From Phycisphaeraceae bacterium (GTDB lineage Bacteria; Planctomycetota; Phycisphaerae; Phycisphaerales; Phycisphaeraceae): a stretch of DNA of 24,384 nucleotides. Positions 1-8,807 of this stretch are shown here, in pieces. Numbering within the stretch: position 1 is the first letter of the stretch; every line of letters begins with the position of its first letter. Position numbers and translations under genes: made by a program. The notes under the pieces were generated by a model, which worked only from the letters and a program-made list of their open reading frames with translations, ran no database searches and was not told the origin of the DNA. The stretch is from positions 1 through 24,384 of the forward strand of contig JADZET010000438.1 of the NCBI GenBank assembly GCA_020850375.1. The letters are read 5' to 3'.

Positions 1-47
1 GAGGGTGATGAATTGCTCTAGGGTCAATCGGCAGGTCGAGGGCCGCC

Positions 48-1454
48 TCACCGCTGCTGAATCTGCTGCCGCTGCTGCTGCTTTGTCTCGCGGATGCGGC
101 CGAGGAACTGGTCGCACTCGAGGCGCAGGCTCGTCAGGCCCCCGGGGAAGTCGCGTTGGGCCTGCGGGGCAAGCCAGTCGTTCTCCTCCACCAGCCGCTC
201 GATCCGCATCAGCCGGGAACGGACCGACAGGACCGAACGCTCGATCTGGTTGATCTCGCCGCTGGTCGACTGGAGGTAGAGCGACAAGCCCTGGGTGATG
301 CCCTCGGCGCTCTTGGCGTACTTGTCACGCACCTCGGCCACCAGCGCGACGCGGGCGGCCGTGGTCCTGACGCCGAAGTCGTTGATTGCCGTCCAGCCCT
401 CCAAGCCCATGAGCCGACCGAGCTCGTCGACGTCCGCGGCCACGCCCTGCGCGGCGCCGAGCGCGATGGCCTCGTTGGAGGTCAGCGTCAGCAGCTTGCC
501 GCGCTCGACCACCATCGTCGGCGCCCTGGTGAAACGGTCCGAGCGTTGCTCGCTGAGCGTCAGCGGCCCGCGGACCAGCCGCGGCCGGCCCTGCGAGTCA
601 CGGGCGAGGTAGAGCTCGACGTCGGGGTCGATCATCGCCTCGGAGATCAGCGGGTCGCGCCCCGCCTGTTCGAGGGCGGTACGGGCCTTGGCCCGGAAGG
701 CCGAGGCGAACTTCTCCCCCACGGCTCCGGAGCCCGCCAGGTCGGTCATCTGTCCGCGATCGAGGTGAACCACCAACGCCGCCCCGATCGCCGACCCGGG
801 CATGACGTACAACTGCTTGGCCGAGAGCGCGAAGATCGCCGCGGCCGAGAACGCCTCGTCTTTGACCAATACCACCAGCGGGATCGTCTGCTGGCTCTGC
901 CAGGTCATCGAGGCGTCGAGCATGTCCATCAACGTCGAGACCATCCCGCCCGGGCTCTTGATCGTGACCACCACGGCCGAGGGCTTGAGCTCCGCCGCCT
1001 TGTCCAGGCATCGCTGGAAGATCTCGCCGGTGATCTCGGTGCCGAAGTCGCCCTCGAGAGGGACCAGGAAATAGCCTCCCCTGCCCGTCGCGGGCGCGGG
1101 GGCCGGGCCGGACGGCACGTCCTGCTGCACCACCGTGGTGCTGTCATCGCTTTCCGGAGCAGGATTCCCCGCCGCGTCCACGGCTTGCGTGGCTTCTGGG
1201 GCGTCCGTTTCGATGCGTTCCACGTCCTGGGCCGGGAATTGCCGCTCGATCTTGATCTTGCCGATCTGCACCTCGAAGACGACCAGCTGATCGTCCCGAC
1301 TGACCAACCGGCCTTCCTGCTGTGTGCCGTCTTTAAGGATCAGCTTGTCCGCCCATGCCGACCCAGCCCAGAGCGCTGCCACGACGAGCAGGCTCAGGCT
1401 CTGCCGCCCCCACGACGTAAACCAAACCCGTGTAGGCATTTTCAACACTTTCAT
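48..1454 (-). CDS. Secreted ClpP/NfeD-like serine protease
   Basis: Predicted 468-residue periplasmic or membrane-attached protease of the ClpP/SppA/NfeD fold. I start at 1454 (protein begins MKVLKMPTRV) because this puts a signal peptide at the N-terminus: basic stretch, hydrophobic core SLSLLVVAALWAG, then an AWA-D type cleavage site. The frame is open to 1553, and a start at 1439 is also possible. A short beta-rich segment (KLILKDGTQQEGRLV, about residues 36-50) resembles the small domain seen before such proteases in planctomycetes. After an acidic/proline linker the protease core shows SPGG (about 167-170) and DEAFSAAAIFALSA, where the Ser near 203 fits the nucleophile position. The region after the core (roughly 385-468) looks helical, possibly coiled coil. 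The C-terminal NfeD OB-fold and its membrane helices are absent, so this resembles only the protease half of NfeD. Substrate unknown. It is divergent from tatC. Family call firm, function inferred. Confidence 0.82.
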   Translation of the reverse strand: MKVLKMPTRVWFTSWGRQSLSLLVVAALWAGSAWADKLILKDGTQQEGRLVSRDDQLVVFEVQIGKIKIERQFPAQDVERIETDAPEATQAVDAAGNPAPESDDSTTVVQQDVPSGPAPAPATGRGGYFLVPLEGDFGTEITGEIFQRCLDKAAELKPSAVVVTIKSPGGMVSTLMDMLDASMTWQSQQTIPLVVLVKDEAFSAAAIFALSAKQLYVMPGSAIGAALVVHLDRGQMTDLAGSGAVGEKFASAFRAKARTALEQAGRDPLISEAMIDPDVELYLARDSQGRPRLVRGPLTLSEQRSDRFTRAPTMVVERGKLLTLTSNEAIALGAAQGVAADVDELGRLMGLEGWTAINDFGVRTTAARVALVAEVRDKYAKSAEGITQGLSLYLQSTSGEINQIERSVLSVRSRLMRIERLVEENDWLAPQAQRDFPGGLTSLRLECDQFLGRIRETKQQQRQQIQQR

Positions 1455-1624
1455 CGGAGCGGCATGCCCTCGCATGAACACGCAACCATTATACGCGATA
1501 TGCTTGGGCGCGGATCGGCTGATCTTTCGACTCACGGTCATCGACCATGCCACCGGATGTCAAGATCGGCTGAATCTCCCCCATGAGTTCGCCCAATTCC
1601 TCTCGGGCGTTGCGGAGTCCGGCC

Positions 1625-2473
1625 ATGAGCCCCCCGTCCCACGGCGTGATGAGCATCGGCGACCACCTGCAGGAGCTTCGTCGCCGGCTGATCCTGGGCC
1701 TGCTGGGCGTGGCGGCGACCTCCATCTTTACGCTCTGGTACGGCACGGAGATCTTCGGCTGGCTCTGCCAGCCACTGCTCAAGATTTTGGCTGAAAAGGG
1801 CTTACCGCCTCAGATCAACTTCTTCTCCGTCGGCGGGGCCTTCGGCGTCTACATGAAGATCAGCCTCGTCGGCGGGCTGGTCCTCGGCTCGCCGTGGCTG
1901 ATCTATCAGCTCTGGCAGTTCGTCTCGGCAGGCCTCTATGAGGGCGAGCGGCGGATCGTGCTGATCCTCGCCCCCTTCAGCGCCGCGATGATGCTGCTGG
2001 GCCTGGTGTTCATGTACTGGGCGATGCTGCCGGTCTGTATCCGGTTCTTCGTCTACTTCGTCGACGAGTACCCGGCCCTGAGCACCCTGCTGCCGAGCAC
2101 CACCCAGCAGGGGTCGATGGTCAACCTGGTGATCGAGGGCAACCAGTACATCGGCTTCGTGGCCTGGGTGACGCTGGGCGTGGTGGTGGGCTTTCAGCTG
2201 CCGGTGCTGATGCTCATGGCCGGTTGGGCGCGGCTGGTCGACGCGGCCCTGCTGGCGAGGTACCGCAAGTACTGCGTCTTCGCCTGCTTCTGCCTGGGCG
2301 CGGTGCTGACGCCGGCCGACCTGGTGAGCATGTTTGTGCTGTCACTGCCATTGTGGGCGCTGTTCGAGGTCGGCCTGATCCTCATGCGTATGGTCAGTAA
2401 GAACCGGGGCCCGCTGCGCTGGCAGACGCAGTCGGCTGATCAGCGTGAACCACCCGACGCCGGCGACCCCTGA
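1625..2473 (+). CDS. tatC: Sec-independent protein translocase TatC
   Basis: Inner-membrane core receptor of the twin-arginine translocation pathway, which binds RR signal peptides and exports folded proteins. The N-terminus carries the hallmark cytoplasmic segment HLQELRRRLI before the first membrane helix, followed by several helices and conserved stretches FFSVGGAFGVYMKIS and GLYEGERRIVL. There are about six membrane segments in all, as in the family. I place the start at 1625 (MSPPSHGVMS, 282 aa) because GGAG lies 7 nt upstream. The frame extends to 1583 without a good ribosome site, and 1649 (MSIGDHLQ) is another option. No tatA/tatB is visible nearby. The C-terminal tail of about 30 residues is polar and overlaps the end of truB on the opposite strand by 34 bp. 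Confidence 0.93.
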   Translation: MSPPSHGVMSIGDHLQELRRRLILGLLGVAATSIFTLWYGTEIFGWLCQPLLKILAEKGLPPQINFFSVGGAFGVYMKISLVGGLVLGSPWLIYQLWQFVSAGLYEGERRIVLILAPFSAAMMLLGLVFMYWAMLPVCIRFFVYFVDEYPALSTLLPSTTQQGSMVNLVIEGNQYIGFVAWVTLGVVVGFQLPVLMLMAGWARLVDAALLARYRKYCVFACFCLGAVLTPADLVSMFVLSLPLWALFEVGLILMRMVSKNRGPLRWQTQSADQREPPDAGDP

Positions 2474-3180
2474 GCGGGTGGTGGGAGCAGATGCTCAGAC
2501 CCCAGCGGTGATGGGATCGCGTCGAGCGGAAACGCCGCGGCCAGGTCGTAAGGCCCCACCGCCTCACGGCGCAAGGCCGTGAGGTAGCCGCCGACACCGA
2601 GGGCCTGGCCGATGTCGCGGGCGAGACTGCGGATGTAAGTTCCCTTGCCGCACGTGATGCGAATCTCCAGCCGGGGCCAGTCGTATCCGAGCCATTCGAT
2701 GGCGTCGATCCGCACCGGCCGGGCGGGCAGCTCGACAGCCTGCCCCTTGCGGGCCATGGCGTAAGACCGCCGCCCCTCAACCTTGATCGCGCTGTAGGCC
2801 GGCGGCCGCTGCATGACCGTGCCGACCCATGACGCGACGGCCCGTTCGACAGCCTCGCGCGGGGGCGGCGACGTTATCGCGACGGGTGTCAACGGTCCCT
2901 GGGCGTCGTCGGTGGTCGAGAAGGCCGACAGGTCCACCTCGGCCCGGTAGAGCTTGGTCATCCCCATGATCGTCGGCACGCAGCGCGTCGCCGTCCCGAG
3001 GCAGCAGATGAGCACGCCCGACGCCAGCGGGTCGAGCGTGCCGGCATGCCCGACCTTGAACCGCTTGGCCTGCCCCGCCGCCAGGCAGGCCCGTCGAACG
3101 GCCCTGACGACAGCGAACGAGGTGGGCCCGACAGGTTTGTCGACGACCAGCAGACCCGAGAGCAGCGGCGAAGGCGTCAT
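2440..3180 (-). CDS. truB: tRNA pseudouridine(55) synthase TruB
   Basis: Converts U55 in the T-loop of tRNAs to pseudouridine; cytoplasmic. The 246-residue protein has the expected opening (GLLVVDKPVGPTS), the catalytic-aspartate motif GHAGTLDPLASGVL with Asp50 as nucleophile, KLYRAEVDLS, QRPPAYSAIKVEGRRSYAMAR, the RPVRI segment and the closing GTYIRSLARDIG motif. The C-terminal PUA domain of longer TruB proteins is missing or very short, which is common in the short bacterial form. It points towards tatC and the two genes overlap tail-to-tail (2440-2473). It is divergent from the tRNA-Ser gene. Start ATG at 3180 is the natural one for the conserved N-terminus. Confidence 0.95.
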   Translation of the reverse strand: MTPSPLLSGLLVVDKPVGPTSFAVVRAVRRACLAAGQAKRFKVGHAGTLDPLASGVLICCLGTATRCVPTIMGMTKLYRAEVDLSAFSTTDDAQGPLTPVAITSPPPREAVERAVASWVGTVMQRPPAYSAIKVEGRRSYAMARKGQAVELPARPVRIDAIEWLGYDWPRLEIRITCGKGTYIRSLARDIGQALGVGGYLTALRREAVGPYDLAAAFPLDAIPSPLGSEHLLPPPAQGSPASGGSR

Positions 3181-3212
3181 GCGAGTGAGGGACCGAGGTT
3201 GGAGGAGCTTTC

Positions 3213-3240
3213 TTTACAGGCCACGATAAAATAATAGGAT
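3213..3240 (+). promoter_or_regulatory. Candidate sigma70-type promoter of tRNA-Ser
   Basis: TTTACA (3213-3218) and TAGGAT (3235-3240) are separated by 16 nt in a locally AT-rich patch within GC-rich DNA, 33 bp before the mature tRNA starts. This fits a -35/-10 pair for the tRNA gene. It is a pattern match only; the -10 box matches the consensus at 4 of 6 positions. Confidence 0.4.
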
Positions 3241-3273
3241 ATGTCGCCCCGGGTCCCGGCGTGGCCCGGCCAC

Positions 3274-3361
<88 letters not shown>

Positions 3362-3368
3362 TTACGAG

Positions 3369-3400
3369 CAAGGCTCCCGAAATGGGAGCCTTGTTGTTTG
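3369..3400 (+). terminator. Intrinsic terminator after tRNA-Ser
   Basis: Perfect 10-bp stem CAAGGCTCCC (3369-3378) / GGGAGCCTTG (3384-3393) with loop GAAAT, followed by TTGTTTG. It sits 9 nt after the tRNA end, the expected place for the tRNA transcript to stop. The T-run is short of perfect. Confidence 0.8.
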
Positions 3401-3616
3401 AAGAGATCGCGCGGAATAGCGGGGATTATTGGGCGTTTCGCGTTGGCGTGGTCTCTCTGGAAGTGGCGTAGAGATGCTTTTAGGGGCCAAAAGGGCCCCC
3501 GGATCTCTGTGGGCGATTTCGGCAGTCCGGTTTGGCGGGTACGAGGTTGGTGCTGAACGGCCAAGACGGCCGCGAGTGTCCGCTCTCGGCAACATCTTGA
3601 AGTTCCGATTGCAGAA

Positions 3617-5383
3617 TCAAGCCGCCGGTGCGGCCGCTTGTGGGTCCAGCATCAGCGCAGCGGCCTGCACGGACCAGTCAAGGTGGTTGGCGGCGGCGTG
3701 AAGGTCCTTGAGCGTGATGCTGGGACCGAGTTGCCCGGTCAGGATCGCCCGAACCACCTTGGGCCCCAGGCGCGTCAGATGCAGCAGATACGCCACGCGA
3801 CGAGGGGTGACTTGAGCGTGCTTGGCCACCGCGGCGATGGTCACGTTACGCTTGAGAATCTGCTGACGCCAGTGGAACGCTTGTCCTATGGCGCGAACCA
3901 GATGCGGCTGCGGGACGGCCTTGCCCTCGGACGTGTAGGTGAGGAACAGATCGCGGCCATCCGGCGCCACGGCGATGCGGCGGTTGTCGTGGCGCTTGAG
4001 CTGGATGTGCAGGGTCAGGACAATTCGGCCCTCGCGTTCTTGCACCTCTGGCGTAAAGAGGCATTGGGGGATTGCCGTCTGCGTCCCTTGCGAGTTCCTC
4101 ACGGCAGTCGCGGCCGCCTGCTTGCAGGCTTCAACTTGGTCCGGGTTGATCTCCGCCGTCAGCCGATCCGGCGCCAGCACGACCTGATGGAGCACCTGGC
4201 GGATCCAGTGGTCCCGTGAGGCCGCATCCAGATGATGCAGGCTCGCTTGGTGGTTCGTCACGAGATGTTCGAGCACCACCGCTCGCACCAGGTCGTCCAG
4301 ATGCTGGGCGTTGATCGACTTGATTGAACAGTGCTTGTACCCTCGCTTGAGGGCCTTTTGGCTGCAGTAGTAGAACACCCTTCGCTGCGCGGTGTGGCCA
4401 CCCGCCCGGACCGTCTTGCGCGACACGGAGCCGGGGCTCATGGCGAAGTCCTCGAAGGTGCGCACCTTACCTTTGAGCAGGTGCGTGTGCGTCCAGCGGG
4501 TGGGGACGTTCCGTTCGATCGTCTTCATCGCCGCCTGGACCTGGTCCCAGGTCGTTTGGCTAATGACGGGTTCGTGCAGGCCAGGAAAAACCTCAGTCTT
4601 CCCACCGCGGGTGTGCATGACCATGCCCACGTAGGTCGGGTTGGTCAGCACCCGGTAGATGTGGTTGGCGCTGAAACGGCGACCGCCATGCCAGATACCC
4701 CGGGAACTGAGCCACCGACGGGTGGTGTACCCCGCCTGGTTCATCCGCTGAGCCACATCGAGCAGGGAACGCTGCTGAAGATAGGCGTCAAAGATCGCTC
4801 GCACCACAGCCGCCTCCGCGTCCACCACGTGGAGCCGGCGGTCTGCCTGACGCTCCTCCGCAGTCGGCAAGCGATACCCCAGGGGCGGCTGGCCGCACAC
4901 CCACACGCCCTGACGCTTGGTGGCGGCGATCTTGTCGCGGATACGTTCGCCGGTGACCTCCCGCTCGAACTGGGCGAACGACAAGAGCATGTTGAGGGTT
5001 AGCCGGCCCATGGACGTGGTGGTGTTGAACTGCTGCGTAACGGAAACGAACGAGACGCGGTGCTCGTCAAAGAGCTGCATGAGCCGGGCGAAGTCGGCCA
5101 GGGAGCGTGAAAGCCGATCGACCTTGTAGACCACCACCACGTCGATCTTCCCCTGTCGGATATCCGCGAGCAGTTGCTGCAGCGCCGGCCGATCCATGGA
5201 GCCGCCGGAGTACCCGCCATCGTCGTAAGCCGTGGCCACGGGGATCCAACCCTGATGCTTCTGGCTCTTGATGTAATCCAGCCCCGCCTCCCGCTGGGCG
5301 TCGAGGGAGTTGAAGGCCTGGTCCAGCCCTTCCTCGCTGGACTTGCGGGTGTAGACCGCACAGCGGATCAACGGGCTGCTCAT
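3617..5383 (-). CDS. Large serine recombinase (site-specific integrase/resolvase)
   Basis: 588-residue DNA recombinase that cuts and rejoins DNA through a serine nucleophile. The resolvase catalytic domain is residues 1-150: YTRKSSEEG with Ser15 as the likely nucleophile, SLDAQREAGLDYI, YDDGGYSGGSMDRPALQQLL and VVYKVDRLSRS. The 'recombinase' DNA-binding domain is about 165-285 (GQPPLGYRL, VLTNPTYVGMVMH). Where many family members carry a zinc ribbon (about 302-352) the first Cys pair is replaced by RTFEDFAMSP, while C340 and C352 remain. A helix-turn-helix lies near 512-555 (AAVAKHAQVTPRRVAYLLHL). This architecture matches the recombinases that travel with DUF2924 proteins; here the partner gene overlaps by 4 nt upstream. 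AAGGAG lies 8 nt before the ATG. The substrate DNA sites are unknown. Confidence 0.93.
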   Translation of the reverse strand: MSSPLIRCAVYTRKSSEEGLDQAFNSLDAQREAGLDYIKSQKHQGWIPVATAYDDGGYSGGSMDRPALQQLLADIRQGKIDVVVVYKVDRLSRSLADFARLMQLFDEHRVSFVSVTQQFNTTTSMGRLTLNMLLSFAQFEREVTGERIRDKIAATKRQGVWVCGQPPLGYRLPTAEERQADRRLHVVDAEAAVVRAIFDAYLQQRSLLDVAQRMNQAGYTTRRWLSSRGIWHGGRRFSANHIYRVLTNPTYVGMVMHTRGGKTEVFPGLHEPVISQTTWDQVQAAMKTIERNVPTRWTHTHLLKGKVRTFEDFAMSPGSVSRKTVRAGGHTAQRRVFYYCSQKALKRGYKHCSIKSINAQHLDDLVRAVVLEHLVTNHQASLHHLDAASRDHWIRQVLHQVVLAPDRLTAEINPDQVEACKQAAATAVRNSQGTQTAIPQCLFTPEVQEREGRIVLTLHIQLKRHDNRRIAVAPDGRDLFLTYTSEGKAVPQPHLVRAIGQAFHWRQQILKRNVTIAAVAKHAQVTPRRVAYLLHLTRLGPKVVRAILTGQLGPSITLKDLHAAANHLDWSVQAAALMLDPQAAAPAA

Positions 5384-5928
5384 CGCCGAGTCTCCTTAGC
5401 CCCGGAGTGGTCGCCCGGCTTGGCCACCTGCGTCCCACGGCTCACAAGCCCAAAGAACCGCGGCCCCGACCGATGCGAGCCGGTGATGACGTGGGCGATC
5501 TCGGTGAGGCTGCGGTAAGTCTGTCCACGGAAGTGGTAGGCCGAGCCTCTGTCGACCACGACCACCTCATGCCGCTGCCCCCGCCATTCCCGAACCAGAC
5601 GGGCAGCCGGCACGAGCCACGGCGAAGCGCGAGGTCTTCTACGGCGAGCCGGCGAAACTGAGGGCTTGTCCTTAGCTTCCCTCTCAGACCGCTTGCGCTC
5701 ACCCGCGGCCGCTTCCCGCATCGCCGACTGCAATAGACGGCTCGTCTGGGCGTCGAATCCACCTTCTTGTTGCTCTTGCGTCCGCCAAGCCAGCTCCCGG
5801 ATCAGCAAGCGACGCTGTGGGGGTTGCGTAGACCCAAAGCACGAAGCCCAAAGAGAACGCAGTTCCGCCAGAGGCAGCTTTGGGAGGTGGGCAAGTACAA
5901 CCGTTGAGGGATTCCGACCTAATGCCAT
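5380..5928 (-). CDS. DUF2924 family protein, recombinase partner
   Basis: 182 residues. Two conserved parts of the DUF2924 family are visible. The N-terminal half has LPKLPLAELRSLWASCFG...RRLLIRELAWRTQE, and the C-terminal half has RLVREWRGQRHEVVVVDRG, a FRGQTYRSLTEIAHVITG segment and SGPRFFGL. Between them lies a basic, low-complexity linker (about 75-105). Proteins of this family typically sit directly before a large serine recombinase, as here (ATGA overlap with the next gene). The role is not established; a DNA-binding accessory or directionality role is only inference, although the RSLTEIAHVITG part resembles a DNA-binding fold. Translation starts after a good ribosome site, AAGGAG, 5 nt before the ATG. 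Confidence 0.85.
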   Translation of the reverse strand: MALGRNPSTVVLAHLPKLPLAELRSLWASCFGSTQPPQRRLLIRELAWRTQEQQEGGFDAQTSRLLQSAMREAAAGERKRSEREAKDKPSVSPARRRRPRASPWLVPAARLVREWRGQRHEVVVVDRGSAYHFRGQTYRSLTEIAHVITGSHRSGPRFFGLVSRGTQVAKPGDHSGAKETRR

Positions 5929-6165
5929 GAGGACTCCTTGGCAAAACGGCAGATTCCGCGTTTATCTGACGTAAGCCGCCGCGAAGGCCTGGGGTTCTCC
6001 AAAGCCAACCGAGGCTGAATTGCTCGGCCAGTGGGACCCCTCTCACCTGTAGAGGGGGACTACTGCGCAGCATCCGCCGATCCACCCACGGACACACACT
6101 GAGCCATAAGATCACAGGTAAAGCAAGGTCGAGTGGGCCTTATCAGATCCAGCTCACATCCACAG

Positions 6166-8807
6166 GTTTTAATGGGGCCGCGCTCTGAGGAGCGCGGAAA
6201 TCGGGCCGATCTACGCCCAGGTCCGCCGCGAGCACGCGCTTCAATGGGGCCGCGCTCTGAGGAGCGCGGAAATTGAATGATGGGAACTGTCGCACCTGAA
6301 GGTCGGCGGGGCTTCAATGGGGCCGCGCTCTGAGGAGCGCGGAAATCATGCCAGTTGCCCGGCCTGATTGCCCTCCCCGCCGTGCTTCAATGGGGCCGCG
6401 CTCTGAGGAGCGCGGAAATCGCAGGATGTCGTAGGACGACCGGCGGACGGCCTCCAGCTTCAATGGGGCCGCGCTCTGAGGAGCGCGGAAATTCACGACA
6501 CAGACAGGGAAGCCTGGGCGTGGACGACGCTTCAATGGGGCCGCGCTCTGAGGAGCGCGGAAATCTGAAGGGGGTGGATCCGGGGGCTGATTTCGACCCC
6601 GGCTTCAATGGGGCCGCGCTCTGAGGAGCGCGGAAATGCGTCTTCCGCATCGCCAGTTACCGCGAAGTGACCGTGCTTCAATGGGGCCGCGCTCTGAGGA
6701 GCGCGGAAATAATCGGGATGAGGTCCTGCTTGGTCTGCCTGCTGGTGCTTCAATGGGGCCGCGCTCTGAGGAGCGCGGAAATGACATCCAGCGAGCCGAG
6801 CGCGTTGGCCGCGATGGGGCTTCAATGGGGCCGCGCTCTGAGGAGCGCGGAAATCGCCCGCTACCGGGACGCGACAGGCAGGATGAGGGGGCTTCAATGG
6901 GGCCGCGCTCTGAGGAGCGCGGAAATCTCGTCGGTGCCCAACTCCTGGCACCACGACCCCGCGACGCTTCAATGGGGCCGCGCTCTGAGGAGCGCGGAAC
7001 TAGTCCAGGGCTTCACCGCCGCCACCGGCGTGACCAAGCTTCAATGGGGCCGCGCTCTGAGGAGCGCGGAAATCACCCCGTATGCGGATGGTTTCGGCGG
7101 CGGCGGTCTTGCTTCAATGGGGCCGCGCTCTGAGGAGCGCGGAAATAAAGCGCCCGGCCCCCCGCGCCGGGCGCGGCGGCTAGCTTCAATGGGGCCGCGC
7201 TCTGAGGAGCGCGGAAATCCCTGTGGCAGGCGACGTCGCTCGTCGGCGAGATGAGGCTTCAATGGGGCCGCGCTCTGAGGAGCGCGGAAATATTTGTGGA
7301 CAGGTGGCCTTGGCCCGGACAACGACTGGCTTCAATGGGGCCGCGCTCTGAGGAGCGCGGAAATGCCAGTCAGGCACGGAGGCCGCATGTCGGGCGAAAA
7401 CACGCTTCAATGGGGCCGCGCTCTGAGGAGCGCGGAAATGGCCGCCTACCACGCCAACGCCGACTACGACGTCGAGCTTCAATGGGGCCGCGCTCTGAGG
7501 AGCGCGGAAATCCGGACGAGGGCGCCCCGACGACCTACATGCTCTCGCTTCAATGGGGCCGCGCTCTGAGGAGCGCGGAAATGTGGTCGAGATCACCAGC
7601 GGGCACGTCAGCCAGCGGGCTTCAATGGGGCCGCGCTCTGAGGAGCGCGGAAATTTCATCGACCTCGCCTTGCTCAAACGCCATAATAAAGGCTTCAATG
7701 GGGCCGCGCTCTGAGGAGCGCGGAAATCGCTGCGAATCAACGACCAACTGCTGAGCATGGCCGAGCTTCAATGGGGCCGCGCTCTGAGGAGCGCGGAAAT
7801 CTTGTGGAAGGGTGTCAGTGTGTCGGTGAGCGCGGCTTCAATGGGGCCGCGCTCTGAGGAGCGCGGAAATGCCCAAGCTCCTGGGCCTGATCAAGGGCCG
7901 CAACGCCGCTTCAATGGGGCCGCGCTCTGAGGAGCGCGGAAATGTCGTCGCGGCCTACACCGACGAACTCTGCGAGTCTGGCTTCAATGGGGCCGCGCTC
8001 TGAGGAGCGCGGAAATTCCTATCCTGGTTGATCAGCCGCTTGTTGCGCCGGAGCTTCAATGGGGCCGCGCTCTGAGGAGCGCGGAAATCACCGTCCACGT
8101 AGAAGTACAGCTTGTCCCGGCCGTTGCTTCAATGGGGCCGCGCTCTGAGGAGCGCGGAAATCGCTGCGGGCGCTGCCGGATCAACGCGGATGGACTGGCT
8201 TCAATGGGGCCGCGCTCTGAGGAGCGCGGAAATCCGGGGGCTGATCGCCGCGCGGCGCCTGCGGGCCATGCTTCAATGGGGCCGCGCTCTGAGGAGCGCG
8301 GAAATGCCTCGGCGAGTTGGGCCTGGACTTCGAGGAGGAGGTGCTTCAATGGGGCCGCGCTCTGAGGAGCGCGGAAATCGAGTAAACGCGTTACCATGAC
8401 GAGAGGTAAGGTGGCTTCAATGGGGCCGCGCTCTGAGGAGCGCGGAAATGCCATCCTCCACGCGCCACGGAAGCCCGCAGGCGTGCTTCAATGGGGCCGC
8501 GCTCTGAGGAGCGCGGAAATCAACCTGAGAGTCGAAGATCGCATCTACTGGGACGGGCTTCAATGGGGCCGCGCTCTGAGGAGCGCGGAAATAGTAGCAG
8601 TCATGGCGGGCGTCCTTGCCCAAGAGGAGCTTCAATGGGGCCGCGCTCTGAGGAGCGCGGAAATTTCCCACCAGCCGCCCCGCCACCATGACTAGGATCG
8701 CTTCAATGGGGCCGCGCTCTGCGGAGCGCGGAAATCCCGAGGGGAAACAGGAAGGGGGTAAAGTTAGGGACGCTTCAATGGGGCCGCGCTCTGAGGAGCG
8801 CGGAAAT
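6166..8807 (-). CRISPR. CRISPR array, type I-G, 37 repeats / 36 spacers
   Basis: Thirty-seven copies of a 36-bp repeat start at 6166 and recur every 70-75 bp, giving spacers of 34-39 bp (mostly 36-37). On the plus strand the unit runs from GCTTCAATGGGG through CCGCGCTC-TGAG-GAGCGCGG (8-bp stem, 4-nt loop) to AAAT. Three copies deviate: the first (6166-6201; positions 2 and 5 are T, not C), the one at 6966-7001 (A35 to C) and the one at 8700-8735 (A23 to C). I assign transcription to the minus strand because cas2 and the leader lie on the right, the degenerate terminal repeat is on the left, and read this way the repeat ends in ATTGAAGC, like the ATTGAAAC ends of many type I repeats. That end would be the 8-nt 5' handle of the crRNA. 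Many open frames cross the array because repeat and spacer lengths are often multiples of three; none is a gene. Confidence 0.99.

Noticed and set aside
156..1586. 476-aa plus-strand frame opposite the protease gene
   Set aside because: Shadow of a GC-rich gene; no conserved motifs, while the minus-strand frame has clear protease motifs and a signal peptide.
5929..6165. Possible attachment site matching the tRNA-Ser 3' end
   Set aside because: Only a short CCCTCTC-type match exists, and it belongs to a local hairpin (CCCCTCT 6037-6043 with AGAGGGG 6051-6057).
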